From contig JAUXRN010000193.1 of the NCBI GenBank assembly GCA_030681835.1, forward strand, positions 1 to 64,000: DNA of 64,000 bases, in the 5' to 3' direction. Under the pieces are notes generated by a model. That model had not been told where the DNA came from and did no database searches. It saw only the letters and a program-made list of their open reading frames with translations. How positions within the stretch are numbered: position 1 is the stretch's first letter; each line of letters opens with the position of its first letter. Of this stretch, positions 44,710 through 55,932 are shown in pieces. A program made the position numbers and the translations under genes. This DNA is from Actinomycetota bacterium (GTDB lineage Bacteria; Actinomycetota; Actinomycetes; S36-B12).

Positions 44710-45045
44710 GTGGAGTTCACGGTGGCGACGACCCAGCTTGACGGGATCACCGTGGTCGCCGGGGAGGGAGAGCTCGATGCGCATGCCGCGCCAGGCCTCC
44801 AGGCGGTCCTCGAGCCGCTTTCGCAGCAGAAGGGCATCGAGCTCGTCATCGACCTCAGCCGGGTGGGCTTCATCGATTCCACCGGCTTGGGGGTGCTCGT
44901 CGCGGCCCTCAAGCACGTCCGTGAGTCGTCCGGCCGGCTTGATGTCGTCGTGGTCGCGCCACGGGTCCTGAAGGTATTCAGCCTCACCGGGCTCGATGTG
45001 GTCATCCCGCTGCACGCGACCCTCGACGAGGCCCTCGCTCGCTAG
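44710..45045 (+). CDS. STAS-domain anti-sigma factor antagonist
   Basis: The 111-residue protein has the STAS fold with the phosphorylatable serine in FIDSTGLGVLVAALK. Such proteins release a sigma factor by binding its anti-sigma kinase when unphosphorylated. No kinase or sigma gene is nearby. GTG 44710 gives the normal N-terminus EFTVATTQLDGITVVAGEGELD; the very long open frame upstream is antisense to the helicase. Location matches the regulator found beside Rv3649-type helicases. Confidence 0.9.
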   Translation: MEFTVATTQLDGITVVAGEGELDAHAAPGLQAVLEPLSQQKGIELVIDLSRVGFIDSTGLGVLVAALKHVRESSGRLDVVVVAPRVLKVFSLTGLDVVIPLHATLDEALAR

Positions 45046-45115
45046 CAGCCCCGGCGCCGATTCCATGTACGCGCTTCCAGTGCGGGGGCCGGTTTTCGCC
45101 GGGACCTGTCGTGCG

Positions 45116-45121
45116 TAGACT
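45116..45121 (+). promoter_or_regulatory. -10 box (TAGACT) of the H+-pyrophosphatase gene
   Basis: TAGACT would start transcription near 45128, giving a leader of about 80 bases that ends in GAGGAG before ATG 45210. Confidence 0.5.
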
Positions 45122-45209
45122 CCCCCCACCGCGGCGCCCGTCTGGACGCCGCGGTTCCATGAGGCGGCTGGTTCGACCGGCCTGAAGCGCGCCCTACTTG
45201 AGGAGTCCC

Positions 45210-47519
45210 ATGATCGAGTTGACCGGGAGCAACCTGACGATCGTCGTCGTGGTTGCCATCATCGGCCTGGCCGCCCTGGGGGTCGCGGCCCTGCTCGTCC
45301 GCGAAGTCCTCGCGGCCAGCGAGGGAACCGAGAAGATGAAGGAGATCGCAGGGGCCATCCAGGAGGGCGCCGCCGCCTACCTGAGCCGGCAGTTCAAGAC
45401 CCTGTCGGTGTTCGCGGTCATCGTCTTCTTCGTCCTGTTCCTGCTGCCGGCCGACACGACCAGCGAGCGGATCGGGCGCAGCATCTTCTTCCTGATCGGC
45501 GCGGTCTTCTCCGCGACGACGGGCTACATGGGCATGTGGCTCGCCGTGCGCGGCAACGTGCGCGTGGCTGCCGCGGCCAGGGACTCCAGTGAGCAGAAGG
45601 CCATGAAGATCGCCTTCCGCACGGGCGGCGTCGCCGGCATGTTCACCGTCGGCCTGGGCCTGTTCGGCGCCGCCCTCGTCGTCTTGGTCTACCAGGGTGA
45701 CGCTCCCAAGGTTCTCGAAGGCTTCGGCTTCGGTGCTGCCCTGCTCGCCATGTTCATGCGAGTCGGCGGCGGCATCTTCACCAAGGCCGCCGACGTCGGC
45801 GCTGACCTCGTCGGCAAGGTCGAGCAGGGCATCCCCGAGGACGACCCGCGTAACGCCGCCACCATCGCCGACAACGTCGGCGACAACGTCGGCGACTGCG
45901 CGGGCATGGCGGCTGACCTCTTCGAGTCCTACGCCGTCACGCTCGTCGCGGCCCTCATCCTCGGCATCGCGGCCTTCGGCTCGCTCGGACTGGTCCTGCC
46001 GCTGGTCATCCCGGCCATCGGCGTGATCACTGCCGTCATCGGCATCTTCGCCGTGGCGCCGCGCGCCAAGGACCGCTCGGGCATGTCGGCCATCAACCGC
46101 GGATTCTTCATTTCGGCAGTCATCAGCGCGGTGCTCGTCGTCATCGCCGTCTTCGTCTGGGTGCCCGGCACCTGGGAGGAGATCGAGTCGATCGGCGGCA
46201 TCGCCGCCAGCCAGACCGGCGACTCGCTCAATCCGCGCGTGTTCGTCATCGGCGCTGTCTTCATCGGCATCGTCCTGGCCGCCGTCATCCAGCAGTTGAC
46301 CGCCTACTTCACCGAGACCAACCGCAAGCCGGTCGACGACGTTGCCAAGAGTTCGCTCACCGGCCCGGCGACGGTCATTCTCGCCGGCGTCTCGCTCGGC
46401 CTCGAGTCCGCGGTCTACTCGGCCCTCCTCATCGCAGTCGCCGTCTACGGTGCGTTCCTCCTCGGCGGTGGCGTCGTGCTGCTGTCGCTGTTCGCGATCG
46501 CGCTGGCCGGCACCGGCCTGCTCACCACGGTCGGCGTCATCGTGTCGATGGACACCTTCGGTCCGGTCAGCGACAACGCGCAGGGCATCGCGGAGATGTC
46601 CGGCGACGTCCAGGGGGAGGGCGCTGCGGTGCTCACCCGCCTCGACGCCGTCGGCAACTCCACCAAGGCCATCACCAAGGGCATCGCGATCGCCACGGCG
46701 GTGCTGGCGGCTACCGCCCTGTTCGGCGCCTTCCGCGACGCGATCATCGGCGCCACGGAGTCGGCGGGCCTCGACCTGGCCGCCGGCATGGGGAACATCG
46801 CGGACAGCCTGCAGTACCTCGGCATCCTTGACGTCGCCTCGCCGGCGAACCTCGTGGGCCTGATCATCGGCGCGGCGGTGGTGTTCCTCTTCTCGGGGCT
46901 GGCCATCAATGCGGTGTCGCGGGCGGCCGGCTCGGTCATCTTCGAGGTGCGCCGGCAGTTCCGCGAGCACCCCGGGATCATGGACTACACCGAGAAGCCG
47001 GAGTACTCCAAGGTCGTCGACATCGTCACGAAGGACTCGCTGCGCGAGCTCGTCACCCCCGGCCTGCTGGCCGTGCTCACGCCCATCGCCGTCGGCTTCG
47101 GCCTCGGCGTCGGTGCCCTGGGTTCCTACCTTGCCGGCACCATCGCCACGGGCGTGCTCATGGCCGTGTTCCTGTCCAACTCCGGTGGGGCCTGGGACAA
47201 CGCCAAGAAGTTCGTCGAGGACGGCCACTTCGGTGGCAAGGGCTCGCCGGCGCACGAGGCAACGGTCATCGGGGACACCGTCGGCGACCCGTTCAAGGAC
47301 ACCGCAGGCCCGGCCATCAACCCCCTGATCAAGGTCATGAACCTGGTCGCGCTGCTCATCGCGCCCGCCGTCGTGGCCTTGTCCATCGGGGAATCCGCGA
47401 ACACCGGCCTGCGCTGGGGGATCGCCCTCGTGGCCGTGGCCATCGTCGTGGTGTCGGTCGTGATCACCAAGCGGCGCCCGATCGCGGTGGGAGACGTGCC
47501 CGCCTCAGTCGGGAGCTGA
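45210..47519 (+). CDS. hppA: Membrane H+-translocating pyrophosphatase, K+-independent type
   Basis: The 769-residue protein with about 16 membrane helices couples pyrophosphate hydrolysis to proton export. Catalytic motifs ADVGADLVGKVEQGIPEDDPRN (seen in parts), DNVGDNVGDCAGMAADLFES and GDTVGDPFKDTAGPAINPL are complete. In GNSTKAITKG the residue that is Ala in potassium-dependent enzymes is Lys, which marks the potassium-independent class. GAGGAG precedes the ATG. A perfect hairpin 15 bases past the stop lies within the end of the convergent tetR gene, which it overlaps by 15 bases. Confidence 0.96.
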   Translation: MIELTGSNLTIVVVVAIIGLAALGVAALLVREVLAASEGTEKMKEIAGAIQEGAAAYLSRQFKTLSVFAVIVFFVLFLLPADTTSERIGRSIFFLIGAVFSATTGYMGMWLAVRGNVRVAAAARDSSEQKAMKIAFRTGGVAGMFTVGLGLFGAALVVLVYQGDAPKVLEGFGFGAALLAMFMRVGGGIFTKAADVGADLVGKVEQGIPEDDPRNAATIADNVGDNVGDCAGMAADLFESYAVTLVAALILGIAAFGSLGLVLPLVIPAIGVITAVIGIFAVAPRAKDRSGMSAINRGFFISAVISAVLVVIAVFVWVPGTWEEIESIGGIAASQTGDSLNPRVFVIGAVFIGIVLAAVIQQLTAYFTETNRKPVDDVAKSSLTGPATVILAGVSLGLESAVYSALLIAVAVYGAFLLGGGVVLLSLFAIALAGTGLLTTVGVIVSMDTFGPVSDNAQGIAEMSGDVQGEGAAVLTRLDAVGNSTKAITKGIAIATAVLAATALFGAFRDAIIGATESAGLDLAAGMGNIADSLQYLGILDVASPANLVGLIIGAAVVFLFSGLAINAVSRAAGSVIFEVRRQFREHPGIMDYTEKPEYSKVVDIVTKDSLRELVTPGLLAVLTPIAVGFGLGVGALGSYLAGTIATGVLMAVFLSNSGGAWDNAKKFVEDGHFGGKGSPAHEATVIGDTVGDPFKDTAGPAINPLIKVMNLVALLIAPAVVALSIGESANTGLRWGIALVAVAIVVVSVVITKRRPIAVGDVPASVGS

Positions 47520-48047
47520 CCCAGCGTCATCGATGAGGGACTGGATCATCGCGCCGTAGCGCTCGATGATCCAGTCCCTCTCGGATTCCAGCAGGCCCAG
47601 GGCCCGGACACCGGCAGCGAGCCCGACGAGCATCGATGCCATGAGCTCGGCCGCGGACTCGTGCGCCGGGTCGTCGCCGAGGCGGCGCACGAGCGTGGCG
47701 ACGTAGTGGTCCCGGAACTGCCTGCGGGCGTCGGCCGGCCGCGGGGAGTCGAGGACCCCCATGAGCGCCTGCAGCCACGGCTCGGCCGCCTGCCCATCGC
47801 GCCGGTCGACGAGCCGGCGGACGAGCTCGCGACCGACCCGGTCCTGCGGCCAGTCGGGGTCAAGCGGTCGCGGGTCGGGCGGCGTCGCGTCGGCGTACAG
47901 CCGCTGCTTGCTGATGCCGAGCTTCATGACCAGGGCGGGGGATACCCCGGCCTCCGCGGCGATCTGCCGGATGGTCACGCCCGGGTAGCCGCGCTGGGCG
48001 AAGAGCCGGCGGGCGGCGGCGAGGATCGCCTCGCGGGAGTCAGTCAC
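47505..48047 (-). CDS. TetR-family regulator
   Basis: The 180-residue protein has the helix-turn-helix YPGVTIRQIAAEAGVSPALVMKLG after REAILAAARRLFAQRG, and a C-terminal domain with MASMLVGLAAGVRALGL. AAGGAGGGG precedes the GTG and a 20-bp palindrome is at 48067, so it probably represses itself and perhaps topA, which starts 173 bases away on the other strand. Its last 15 bases overlap hppA, and a 17-bp hairpin is encoded in its C-terminal codons. Target and ligand unknown. Confidence 0.9.
   Translation of the reverse strand: MTDSREAILAAARRLFAQRGYPGVTIRQIAAEAGVSPALVMKLGISKQRLYADATPPDPRPLDPDWPQDRVGRELVRRLVDRRDGQAAEPWLQALMGVLDSPRPADARRQFRDHYVATLVRRLGDDPAHESAAELMASMLVGLAAGVRALGLLESERDWIIERYGAMIQSLIDDAGSAPD
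47535..47580 (+). terminator. 17-bp perfect hairpin: hppA terminator embedded in the tetR coding sequence
   Basis: Arms 47535-47551 (GAGGGACTGGATCATCG) and 47564-47580 are exact reverse complements with a 12-base loop. They begin 16 bases after the hppA stop and encode, on the other strand, the segment RDWIIERYGAMIQSL of the TetR protein. Confidence 0.75.
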
Positions 48048-48066
48048 ACTTTGCCGCCCCTCCTTG

Positions 48067-48086
48067 GGGTGAACAGGCGTTCACCC
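48067..48086. promoter_or_regulatory. Palindromic operator upstream of tetR
   Basis: GGGTGAAC-AGGC-GTTCACCC is a perfect 8+4+8 inverted repeat, 20 bases upstream of the tetR start. It is the size and symmetry of a TetR-dimer site and suggests autoregulation. Confidence 0.75.
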
Positions 48087-48220
48087 TGCCACAGCCCTGT
48101 GGGCTTGGGCAATCCCGGGCCTACGGCCCGCCCTCACGGGGGGTGGCCTGCATTTGACACGGACCGCTGTCCTACCGTCAGACTCCGGCCCGACAGTCGG
48201 ACAAGGACGGAAGGACGTGC

Positions 48221-50896
<2,676 letters not shown>

Positions 50897-50898
50897 CG

Positions 50899-51525
50899 AT
50901 GGACGGGCCGCGGGGGTTCTTCATCGCCTTCGAGGGCGGCGAGGGGGCGGGCAAGTCCACCCAGGAGTCCAGGCTGGCGCGTGCGCTGGCCGAGGCCGGG
51001 CACCGCGTGGTGCGCACCCGGGAGCCAGGCGGTACGCCGGCGGCCGAGGCCATCCGGCACGTCGTGCTCAGCCCGGAGTTCGACGGCCTCGACCCGCGCG
51101 CCGAGGCGCTGCTGTTCGCGGCGGCCCGCGGGGAGCACGTGGCCCGGATCGTCCGTCCGGCCCTCGAGCGTGGCGACGTCGTCGTCTGTGACCGCTACCT
51201 CGATTCCTCGGTGGCCTACCAGGGCTACGGCCGCGACCTGGGGGCTGAGCACGTGCGCGACCTGAGCCTGTGGGCCACCCGCGGCCTGCTGCCCGACCTG
51301 ACCGTCGTCCTCGACGTCGATCCGCAGGTCGGCCTGGCCCGCGTCGACGACCCGGACCGGCTCGAGGCCGAGCCGCTTGCCTACCACCAGGCGGTGCGGG
51401 CCGCCTTCGTGGACATCGCCGCCCAGGATCCGGGCCGCTACCTGGTCCTTGACGCGAACGGGCACGTCGATGCCATCGCATCCGCCATCCTCGACCGCGT
51501 GACGACCGACCTGGCTGGGCGATGA
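50899..51525 (+). CDS. tmk: Thymidylate kinase
   Basis: Phosphorylates dTMP to dTDP. The 208-residue protein has the P-loop FEGGEGAGKSTQ, the DR(Y/H) motif CDRYLDSSVAYQGYGRDLG (seen in parts), TREPGGTP and LDVDPQVGLAR. It lies between topA and holB, and its stop overlaps holB (ATGA). Length is normal. Confidence 0.96.
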   Translation: MDGPRGFFIAFEGGEGAGKSTQESRLARALAEAGHRVVRTREPGGTPAAEAIRHVVLSPEFDGLDPRAEALLFAAARGEHVARIVRPALERGDVVVCDRYLDSSVAYQGYGRDLGAEHVRDLSLWATRGLLPDLTVVLDVDPQVGLARVDDPDRLEAEPLAYHQAVRAAFVDIAAQDPGRYLVLDANGHVDAIASAILDRVTTDLAGR

Positions 51526-52718
51526 CCCCGGTCTGGGAGCGGCTCATCGGCCAGCAGCACGTCGTCGACGACCTCTCCCGCGCCGTAGTCGATGCCGAGC
51601 ACATCCGCAGGGGCGAGCCCGGGCCGGCGATGACGCACGCGTGGCTGATCACCGGGCCGCCCGGGTCGGGCCGCTCCACCGCCGCCGGTTGCTTCGCCGC
51701 CGCGCTGGTCTGCCCCGAGGACGGTTGCGGGGTGTGCGACGCCTGCCGCACCGCACCGCTCGGTGGGCACCCCGACGTCGAGATCGTTTCCACCGACCGG
51801 CTGTCGTACGGCGTCGACGATGCCCGCGAACTGGTCCTTCGCGCGTCGATGGCACCGATCTCGAGCCCGTGGCACGTCATCGTCGTGGAAGACGCCGACC
51901 GGATGACCGAAAAGGCAGGTCCGGTGCTGCTCAAGGCGCTGGAGGAGCCGCCCCCGCACACCGTCTGGGTGCTGTGCGCCCCGAGCGTCGAGGACGTCCT
52001 GCCGACCATCGCCTCGCGCACCCGGCTCGTCCCGCTCATCACCCCGACGACGGCCGACATCGCGCAGTTGCTCGTGGAGCACCACGGGGTCGACCTCGCC
52101 TTGGCCTCGTTCGCCGCGCGTGCCTCGCAGGGGCACATCGGCCGGGCCCGGGCGCTTGCCAGCGACGAGCACGTGCGCATGCGCCGGCAGGAGGTCATGC
52201 GGGTGCCGTTCGACCTGGCCGACGTGCCGTCATGCTTCGTCGCTGCGGCCAACCTCCTGGCCGCCGCGACCGACGACGCCAAGGCGATCACCGACCCGCT
52301 TGACCAGGCCGAATCCGCCGGGCTGATGGCCCAGTTCGGCGACCTCCTCGACGCGGCCTCCAAGGCACGGGCCAAGCGGCTCACGTCGGCGGCGACCACC
52401 GAACTGGTGAAGAAGCAGAAGACCCGGCGCACGCGCGCGGTGCGCGACCAGGTCGACCGCGAGGTGGTCGACCTCATGGGCCTGTACCGCGATGTCCTGG
52501 CCATCCAATTGGAGGCGCCGGTCGGCTTGGTCAACGAGGAACTGAGGCCGCAACTGACCCAGCTCGCCGAGCGGAGCATGCCCAACGACACCGGCCGCCG
52601 GCTGCAGGCGCTCGCCCACGCCCGCCAGCAACTGGTCGCCGCCGTCGTGCCGTTGCTCGCGCTGGAGTCGCTCATGGTCGAGCTCAAGGATCCGTGGATC
52701 CGGCTGGCTTCCGCCTGA
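51522..52718 (+). CDS. holB: DNA polymerase III delta' subunit
   Basis: The 398-residue clamp-loader subunit resembles gamma/tau: WERLIGQQHVVDDLSRAV, the P-loop-like GPPGSGRSTAAG, where the ATP-binding Lys is Arg so ATPase activity is not expected, the zinc site CPEDGCGVCDAC, the SRC-type motif TIASRTRLVPL and a helical C-terminal part with the basic segment KKQKTRRTRAVRDQ. Overlap with tmk is the usual actinobacterial order and matches Rv3644c. Confidence 0.94.
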   Translation: MTPVWERLIGQQHVVDDLSRAVVDAEHIRRGEPGPAMTHAWLITGPPGSGRSTAAGCFAAALVCPEDGCGVCDACRTAPLGGHPDVEIVSTDRLSYGVDDARELVLRASMAPISSPWHVIVVEDADRMTEKAGPVLLKALEEPPPHTVWVLCAPSVEDVLPTIASRTRLVPLITPTTADIAQLLVEHHGVDLALASFAARASQGHIGRARALASDEHVRMRRQEVMRVPFDLADVPSCFVAAANLLAAATDDAKAITDPLDQAESAGLMAQFGDLLDAASKARAKRLTSAATTELVKKQKTRRTRAVRDQVDREVVDLMGLYRDVLAIQLEAPVGLVNEELRPQLTQLAERSMPNDTGRRLQALAHARQQLVAAVVPLLALESLMVELKDPWIRLASA

Positions 52719-52743
52719 CCGTGCCGGGTCAAGCGGCCCTGGT

Positions 52744-53499
52744 TCAGGCGGGCCCGGCCACCCTGTCGACCAGGGCCAGCACGTGCTTCCAGGCGTCCGC
52801 GCTGGCATCGGCCCACTCGTCGAAGTGCCGGTCGAAGAACGAGTGCGGCGCCCCGTCGTAGACCACCACGGTGACGTCGGCTCCGGCGGCGCGCATGGTG
52901 TCGGCCAGATCGACCTGCGACCGGCAGGTGCTGACCTGGTCGGCGCCCGCGATGAGCATCAGCGTCGGCTTGGCTGCACGCGCGGCCGCCTCGCCCACCG
53001 CTGCCGCCTGGCCGTAGAACCCCACGCACGCGGCCAGGTCGAGCGCCGATGCGGACTGCCGCCACGCGTTGCTCCCCCCGAAGCAGAAGCCGATGGTGAT
53101 GACGGGAAGGCCGTCGCGCGTGCGAGCGCGCAGGAAGTCGATGGCCGCTGCCGAGTCCTCGTCGATCTGCGCCGGGGTGGTCTGCTCTCGGTGGGCCTGC
53201 CAGGGGAAGGCGTCGTCGCGCGTGCCGTCGAGGGCCGGGCCCGCCGTGCGCACGTAGAGGTCGATCGCCACCGCCGCCAGGCCGGACTCGGCGAGCCGCT
53301 CGGTGAAGGCCATGTAGTAGGGATGCAGGCCGCGCACGTCAGGCAGGACGACGACGCCGGCCCGCGCCGGGCCGTCGGGAAGGCAGTAGTAGGCGGAGAC
53401 GGGAGTGCCGTCGGCCGAGACCACGTCGATGCGGCCTTGCTCGGCGACCGCGCCGACGACGGGGGGTGAGGGTGGCCGGCTTTCATCGCTGTGGCACAT
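52744..53499 (-). CDS. Dienelactone hydrolase family protein
   Basis: The 251-residue alpha/beta hydrolase has the Cys nucleophile elbow GFCFGGSNAW, Asp in IAGADQ and His in APHSFFD, the Cys-Asp-His triad of this family. The N-terminal LPDVRGLHPYYMAFTERLAESG is also typical. The enzyme opens lactone or ester rings; the true substrate is unknown and no aromatic degradation genes are near. ATG 53499 is six bases after a TAGGGT box. Confidence 0.9.
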   Translation of the reverse strand: MCHSDESRPPSPPVVGAVAEQGRIDVVSADGTPVSAYYCLPDGPARAGVVVLPDVRGLHPYYMAFTERLAESGLAAVAIDLYVRTAGPALDGTRDDAFPWQAHREQTTPAQIDEDSAAAIDFLRARTRDGLPVITIGFCFGGSNAWRQSASALDLAACVGFYGQAAAVGEAAARAAKPTLMLIAGADQVSTCRSQVDLADTMRAAGADVTVVVYDGAPHSFFDRHFDEWADASADAWKHVLALVDRVAGPA

Positions 53500-53505
53500 G
53501 GACGC

Positions 53506-53511
53506 ACCCTA
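53506..53511 (-). promoter_or_regulatory. -10 box (TAGGGT) of the dienelactone hydrolase gene
   Basis: On the minus strand TAGGGT is six bases before ATG 53499, with no ribosome site. Confidence 0.65.
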
Positions 53512-53538
53512 GACATGCGTCCGGGCGCCCCCGTGGCC

Positions 53539-54387
53539 CTATAGGTCGGCGGCGCGCTGCAGCCCGTGCGCATAGGCCAGCATGGCGTTGACCGCTGGCC
53601 CGAGGATCGCGGCCGTGCTCCGGTGCGCATCGGGCGCCGCGAGCAACCGCGCCGCTGCGGCCAGCAGCTCGTCGTACGTGTCGCAGCCGTCGGCCAGGCG
53701 GCCGCGCACGACGTCGGCGGAGGCGGACGCCTGCCGGGCCGCCGACGTGCCGGGCAGCTCGCGCTGCAGCTGGTCGAGGACGACGAGCCGCTCCGCGAGG
53801 GCGGTCAGCGGACCGGCCGCCTCGGCATCGGCGCGCCGCAGCTCGTCACCGGCGCCCGGGTACAGCCGGTCCAGTGCGGGCGCCATCGTCATGACCTGGA
53901 CTCGGACGGACGTCAACCGCGAGACCTCCTCGGCACCCATGCGCCCGCGCGGCAGCGATGGCGGCGGAGCGACTGGTTCGACGACATGCGGCTCGGGGCC
54001 GATGCGATGCAGGCGCATGCGGCCCCTGATGGAGACGAACAACCCGAGGCCCGCCGCGCCGAGCCACATCCAGGCCGGGCCGGGTGCGCCACTGCTGGCG
54101 GTCAGCTCCGCGATCACGTCGAACAGCCCGACCGCTCCGCCCACGCCAGCGACCACGGCGCCGCCGGTGACCTGCGACTGAGCGGACTGAATCTTGGCCC
54201 GATGCTTGCGCAGGCTCTTGCGGTTGGCCTCGAGCTCCCTGCGGTGCTGGATGGCCAACGCCTTGACCTGGCCCTTGGGCGCCTTGCCCGTCGCGACGCG
54301 CCACGAGTCCACGAGGTCCAGGCCGCGCGCGACCCCCTGCTCGATGAGGGCGGCCAGCTCGGCTGGGTCGCGGCGGCTCTTGCTCAC
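53539..54387 (-). CDS. Unrecognised two-helix membrane protein
   Basis: I do not recognise this 282-residue protein. It has a basic, helical N-terminal region with Lys/Arg-rich segment HRRELEANRKSLRKHRAKIQ, two hydrophobic segments (residues about 72-92, VTGGAVVAGVGGAVGLFDVI, and 103-120, PAWMWLGAAGLGLFVSIRG) separated by a short loop, and a C-terminal helical domain rich in Ala and Arg, ending YAHGLQRAADL. Two helices with helical flanks resemble a stress or scaffold protein, but no family can be claimed. GTG 54387 is six bases after TACCGT. It is divergent from the lipoprotein peptidase over only 18 bases. Confidence 0.8.
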   Translation of the reverse strand: MSKSRRDPAELAALIEQGVARGLDLVDSWRVATGKAPKGQVKALAIQHRRELEANRKSLRKHRAKIQSAQSQVTGGAVVAGVGGAVGLFDVIAELTASSGAPGPAWMWLGAAGLGLFVSIRGRMRLHRIGPEPHVVEPVAPPPSLPRGRMGAEEVSRLTSVRVQVMTMAPALDRLYPGAGDELRRADAEAAGPLTALAERLVVLDQLQRELPGTSAARQASASADVVRGRLADGCDTYDELLAAAARLLAAPDAHRSTAAILGPAVNAMLAYAHGLQRAADL

Positions 54388-54392
54388 CGTAT

Positions 54393-54399
54393 TACGGTA
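54393..54399. promoter_or_regulatory. Symmetrical -10 sequence shared by two divergent genes
   Basis: TACGGTA reads TACGGT on the plus strand (seven bases before ATG 54406) and TACCGT on the minus strand (six bases before GTG 54387). The wider sequence ACCGTATTACGGT is a perfect palindrome. The same seven base pairs seem to serve both directions. Confidence 0.7.
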
Positions 54400-54405
54400 C
54401 GACCC

Positions 54406-55923
54406 ATGGCCCCTTGGCGTCCGATCGCCGCCCTACTCGCCTCGACTGCGCTCCTGGCCGGGTGCAGCACACTGGCCAGCTTCTCCTACGAGTCGCATCC
54501 TCCCGAGCCTCGCGGACCGCTGCCCACGGCCAGCGGCCCACTCGCGAACTACTACAACCAGGACGTCGACTGGCACAGCTGCGGTGACGCGGACTGCGCC
54601 ACTCTCACCGTCCCCATGGACTACGAGGATCCGGCTGGCCGGACCGTCGAGCTGGCGATGCTGCGGGTGCCGGCCACGGGGGAGTCGTACGGGACCCTGT
54701 TCGTGAATCCTGGCGGCCCGGGCGGCAGCGCCGCCGACTACGCGCGTGCGGCGGACTACATCGCCAGCTCATCGATCCGAGAGCACTACGACATCGTCGG
54801 CGTGGATCCGCGCGGGGTCGCCAACAGCGACCCGGTGCAGTGCCTCACCGGCGAGCAGGTCGACGGCTTCATCGAGGCCGATGGCACCCCGGACTCGGCC
54901 GCCGAGGAGCAGGAGGCGATCGAGACGTCGAGCGAGATCGGGCAACTGTGCGCGGAGGAGGCGGACGAGATCTATGCCCACATGGGCACCGTCGACGCGG
55001 CCCGCGACATGGACATCGCCCGTGCCGCTGTCGGCGACGAGAAGCTCACGTACCTCGGCAAGTCGTACGGGACGATGCTCGGACAGACATACGCGCAGCT
55101 CTTCCCCGGGAACGTGGGGCGGATGGTGCTCGACGGCGCGCTGCCCACGAGCCTCGACATCGTCGAGACGAGCAAGGGGCAGGCGGACGCCTTCGAGGTG
55201 GCCCTGCGTGACTTCGTGAGCTACTGCCTCGGCCAGCAGTACTGCCCGGTCGCCGGGACCGTCGATGAGGCAGTCGCCCAGTTGCGCGACTGGCTGTCAG
55301 CGCTGGACGCGGCCCCGCTCTACGACGGTGACCGCATCATGAACGAGCCGGTGGCGATGTTCGCGATCCTCTCCTACCTGTACTTCCCGCCGTACGACTA
55401 CCAGGAACTGATGCCGGCGCTCGCCTCGGCGATGCAGGACGGCGATCCGAAGCCGTTGCTCAACCTGCTCGACGCACGGATCAGCCGCAACCCCGACGGC
55501 ACGTACGCCGACAACTCCACCGACGCCTTCTATGCGGTGTCATGCCTCGACCGGCCGTTCACCGGGACCGTCGAGGACGTGCGCCGGTACGCAGAGGAAT
55601 GGGCGGTGAGCTCGCCGACGTTCGGCGAGGGCCTGGCCTGGGGCCTCCTTCCGTGCAAGGACTGGCCCGCGACGGCGGAGGCACTCGCCGACACGAGCGC
55701 CGAGGGGGCGGCGCCGATCCTCGTGGTGTCGACGCGCAATGACCCGGCCACGCCGTACCAGTGGGGCGTGCAGATGGCGGAGGAGTTGCCCGGCGCCGCG
55801 CTGCTGACGTGGGAGGGCTACCAGCACACCGCCTACACGCAGGGCTCGGATTGCATCGACGACGCCGTCGATGCGTACCTGCTCGACGGTACCCTTCCTG
55901 CAGAAGGCACCATCTGCGAGTAG
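54406..55923 (+). CDS. Lipoprotein alpha/beta hydrolase, TAP-like tripeptidyl aminopeptidase group
   Basis: The 505-residue protein has a lipoprotein signal (MAPWRPIAALLASTALLAGC), then the hydrolase fold: oxyanion segment FVNPGGPGGSAADY, VGVDPRGVANSD, the serine elbow GKSYGTMLG, Asp in STRNDPATPY and His in GYQHTAY near the C-terminus, where the TAP-like domain lies. It is probably anchored outside the cell and cleaves peptides from the N-terminus. A small membrane protein follows after nine bases. The long frame before 54406 is antisense. Confidence 0.9.
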   Translation: MAPWRPIAALLASTALLAGCSTLASFSYESHPPEPRGPLPTASGPLANYYNQDVDWHSCGDADCATLTVPMDYEDPAGRTVELAMLRVPATGESYGTLFVNPGGPGGSAADYARAADYIASSSIREHYDIVGVDPRGVANSDPVQCLTGEQVDGFIEADGTPDSAAEEQEAIETSSEIGQLCAEEADEIYAHMGTVDAARDMDIARAAVGDEKLTYLGKSYGTMLGQTYAQLFPGNVGRMVLDGALPTSLDIVETSKGQADAFEVALRDFVSYCLGQQYCPVAGTVDEAVAQLRDWLSALDAAPLYDGDRIMNEPVAMFAILSYLYFPPYDYQELMPALASAMQDGDPKPLLNLLDARISRNPDGTYADNSTDAFYAVSCLDRPFTGTVEDVRRYAEEWAVSSPTFGEGLAWGLLPCKDWPATAEALADTSAEGAAPILVVSTRNDPATPYQWGVQMAEELPGAALLTWEGYQHTAYTQGSDCIDDAVDAYLLDGTLPAEGTICE

Positions 55924-55932
55924 GGGCACACC

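Noticed and set aside
45042-47255. A 737-codon minus-strand frame
   Set aside because: Antisense to hppA; Asp/Glu/Arg/His-rich shadow of a membrane protein gene.
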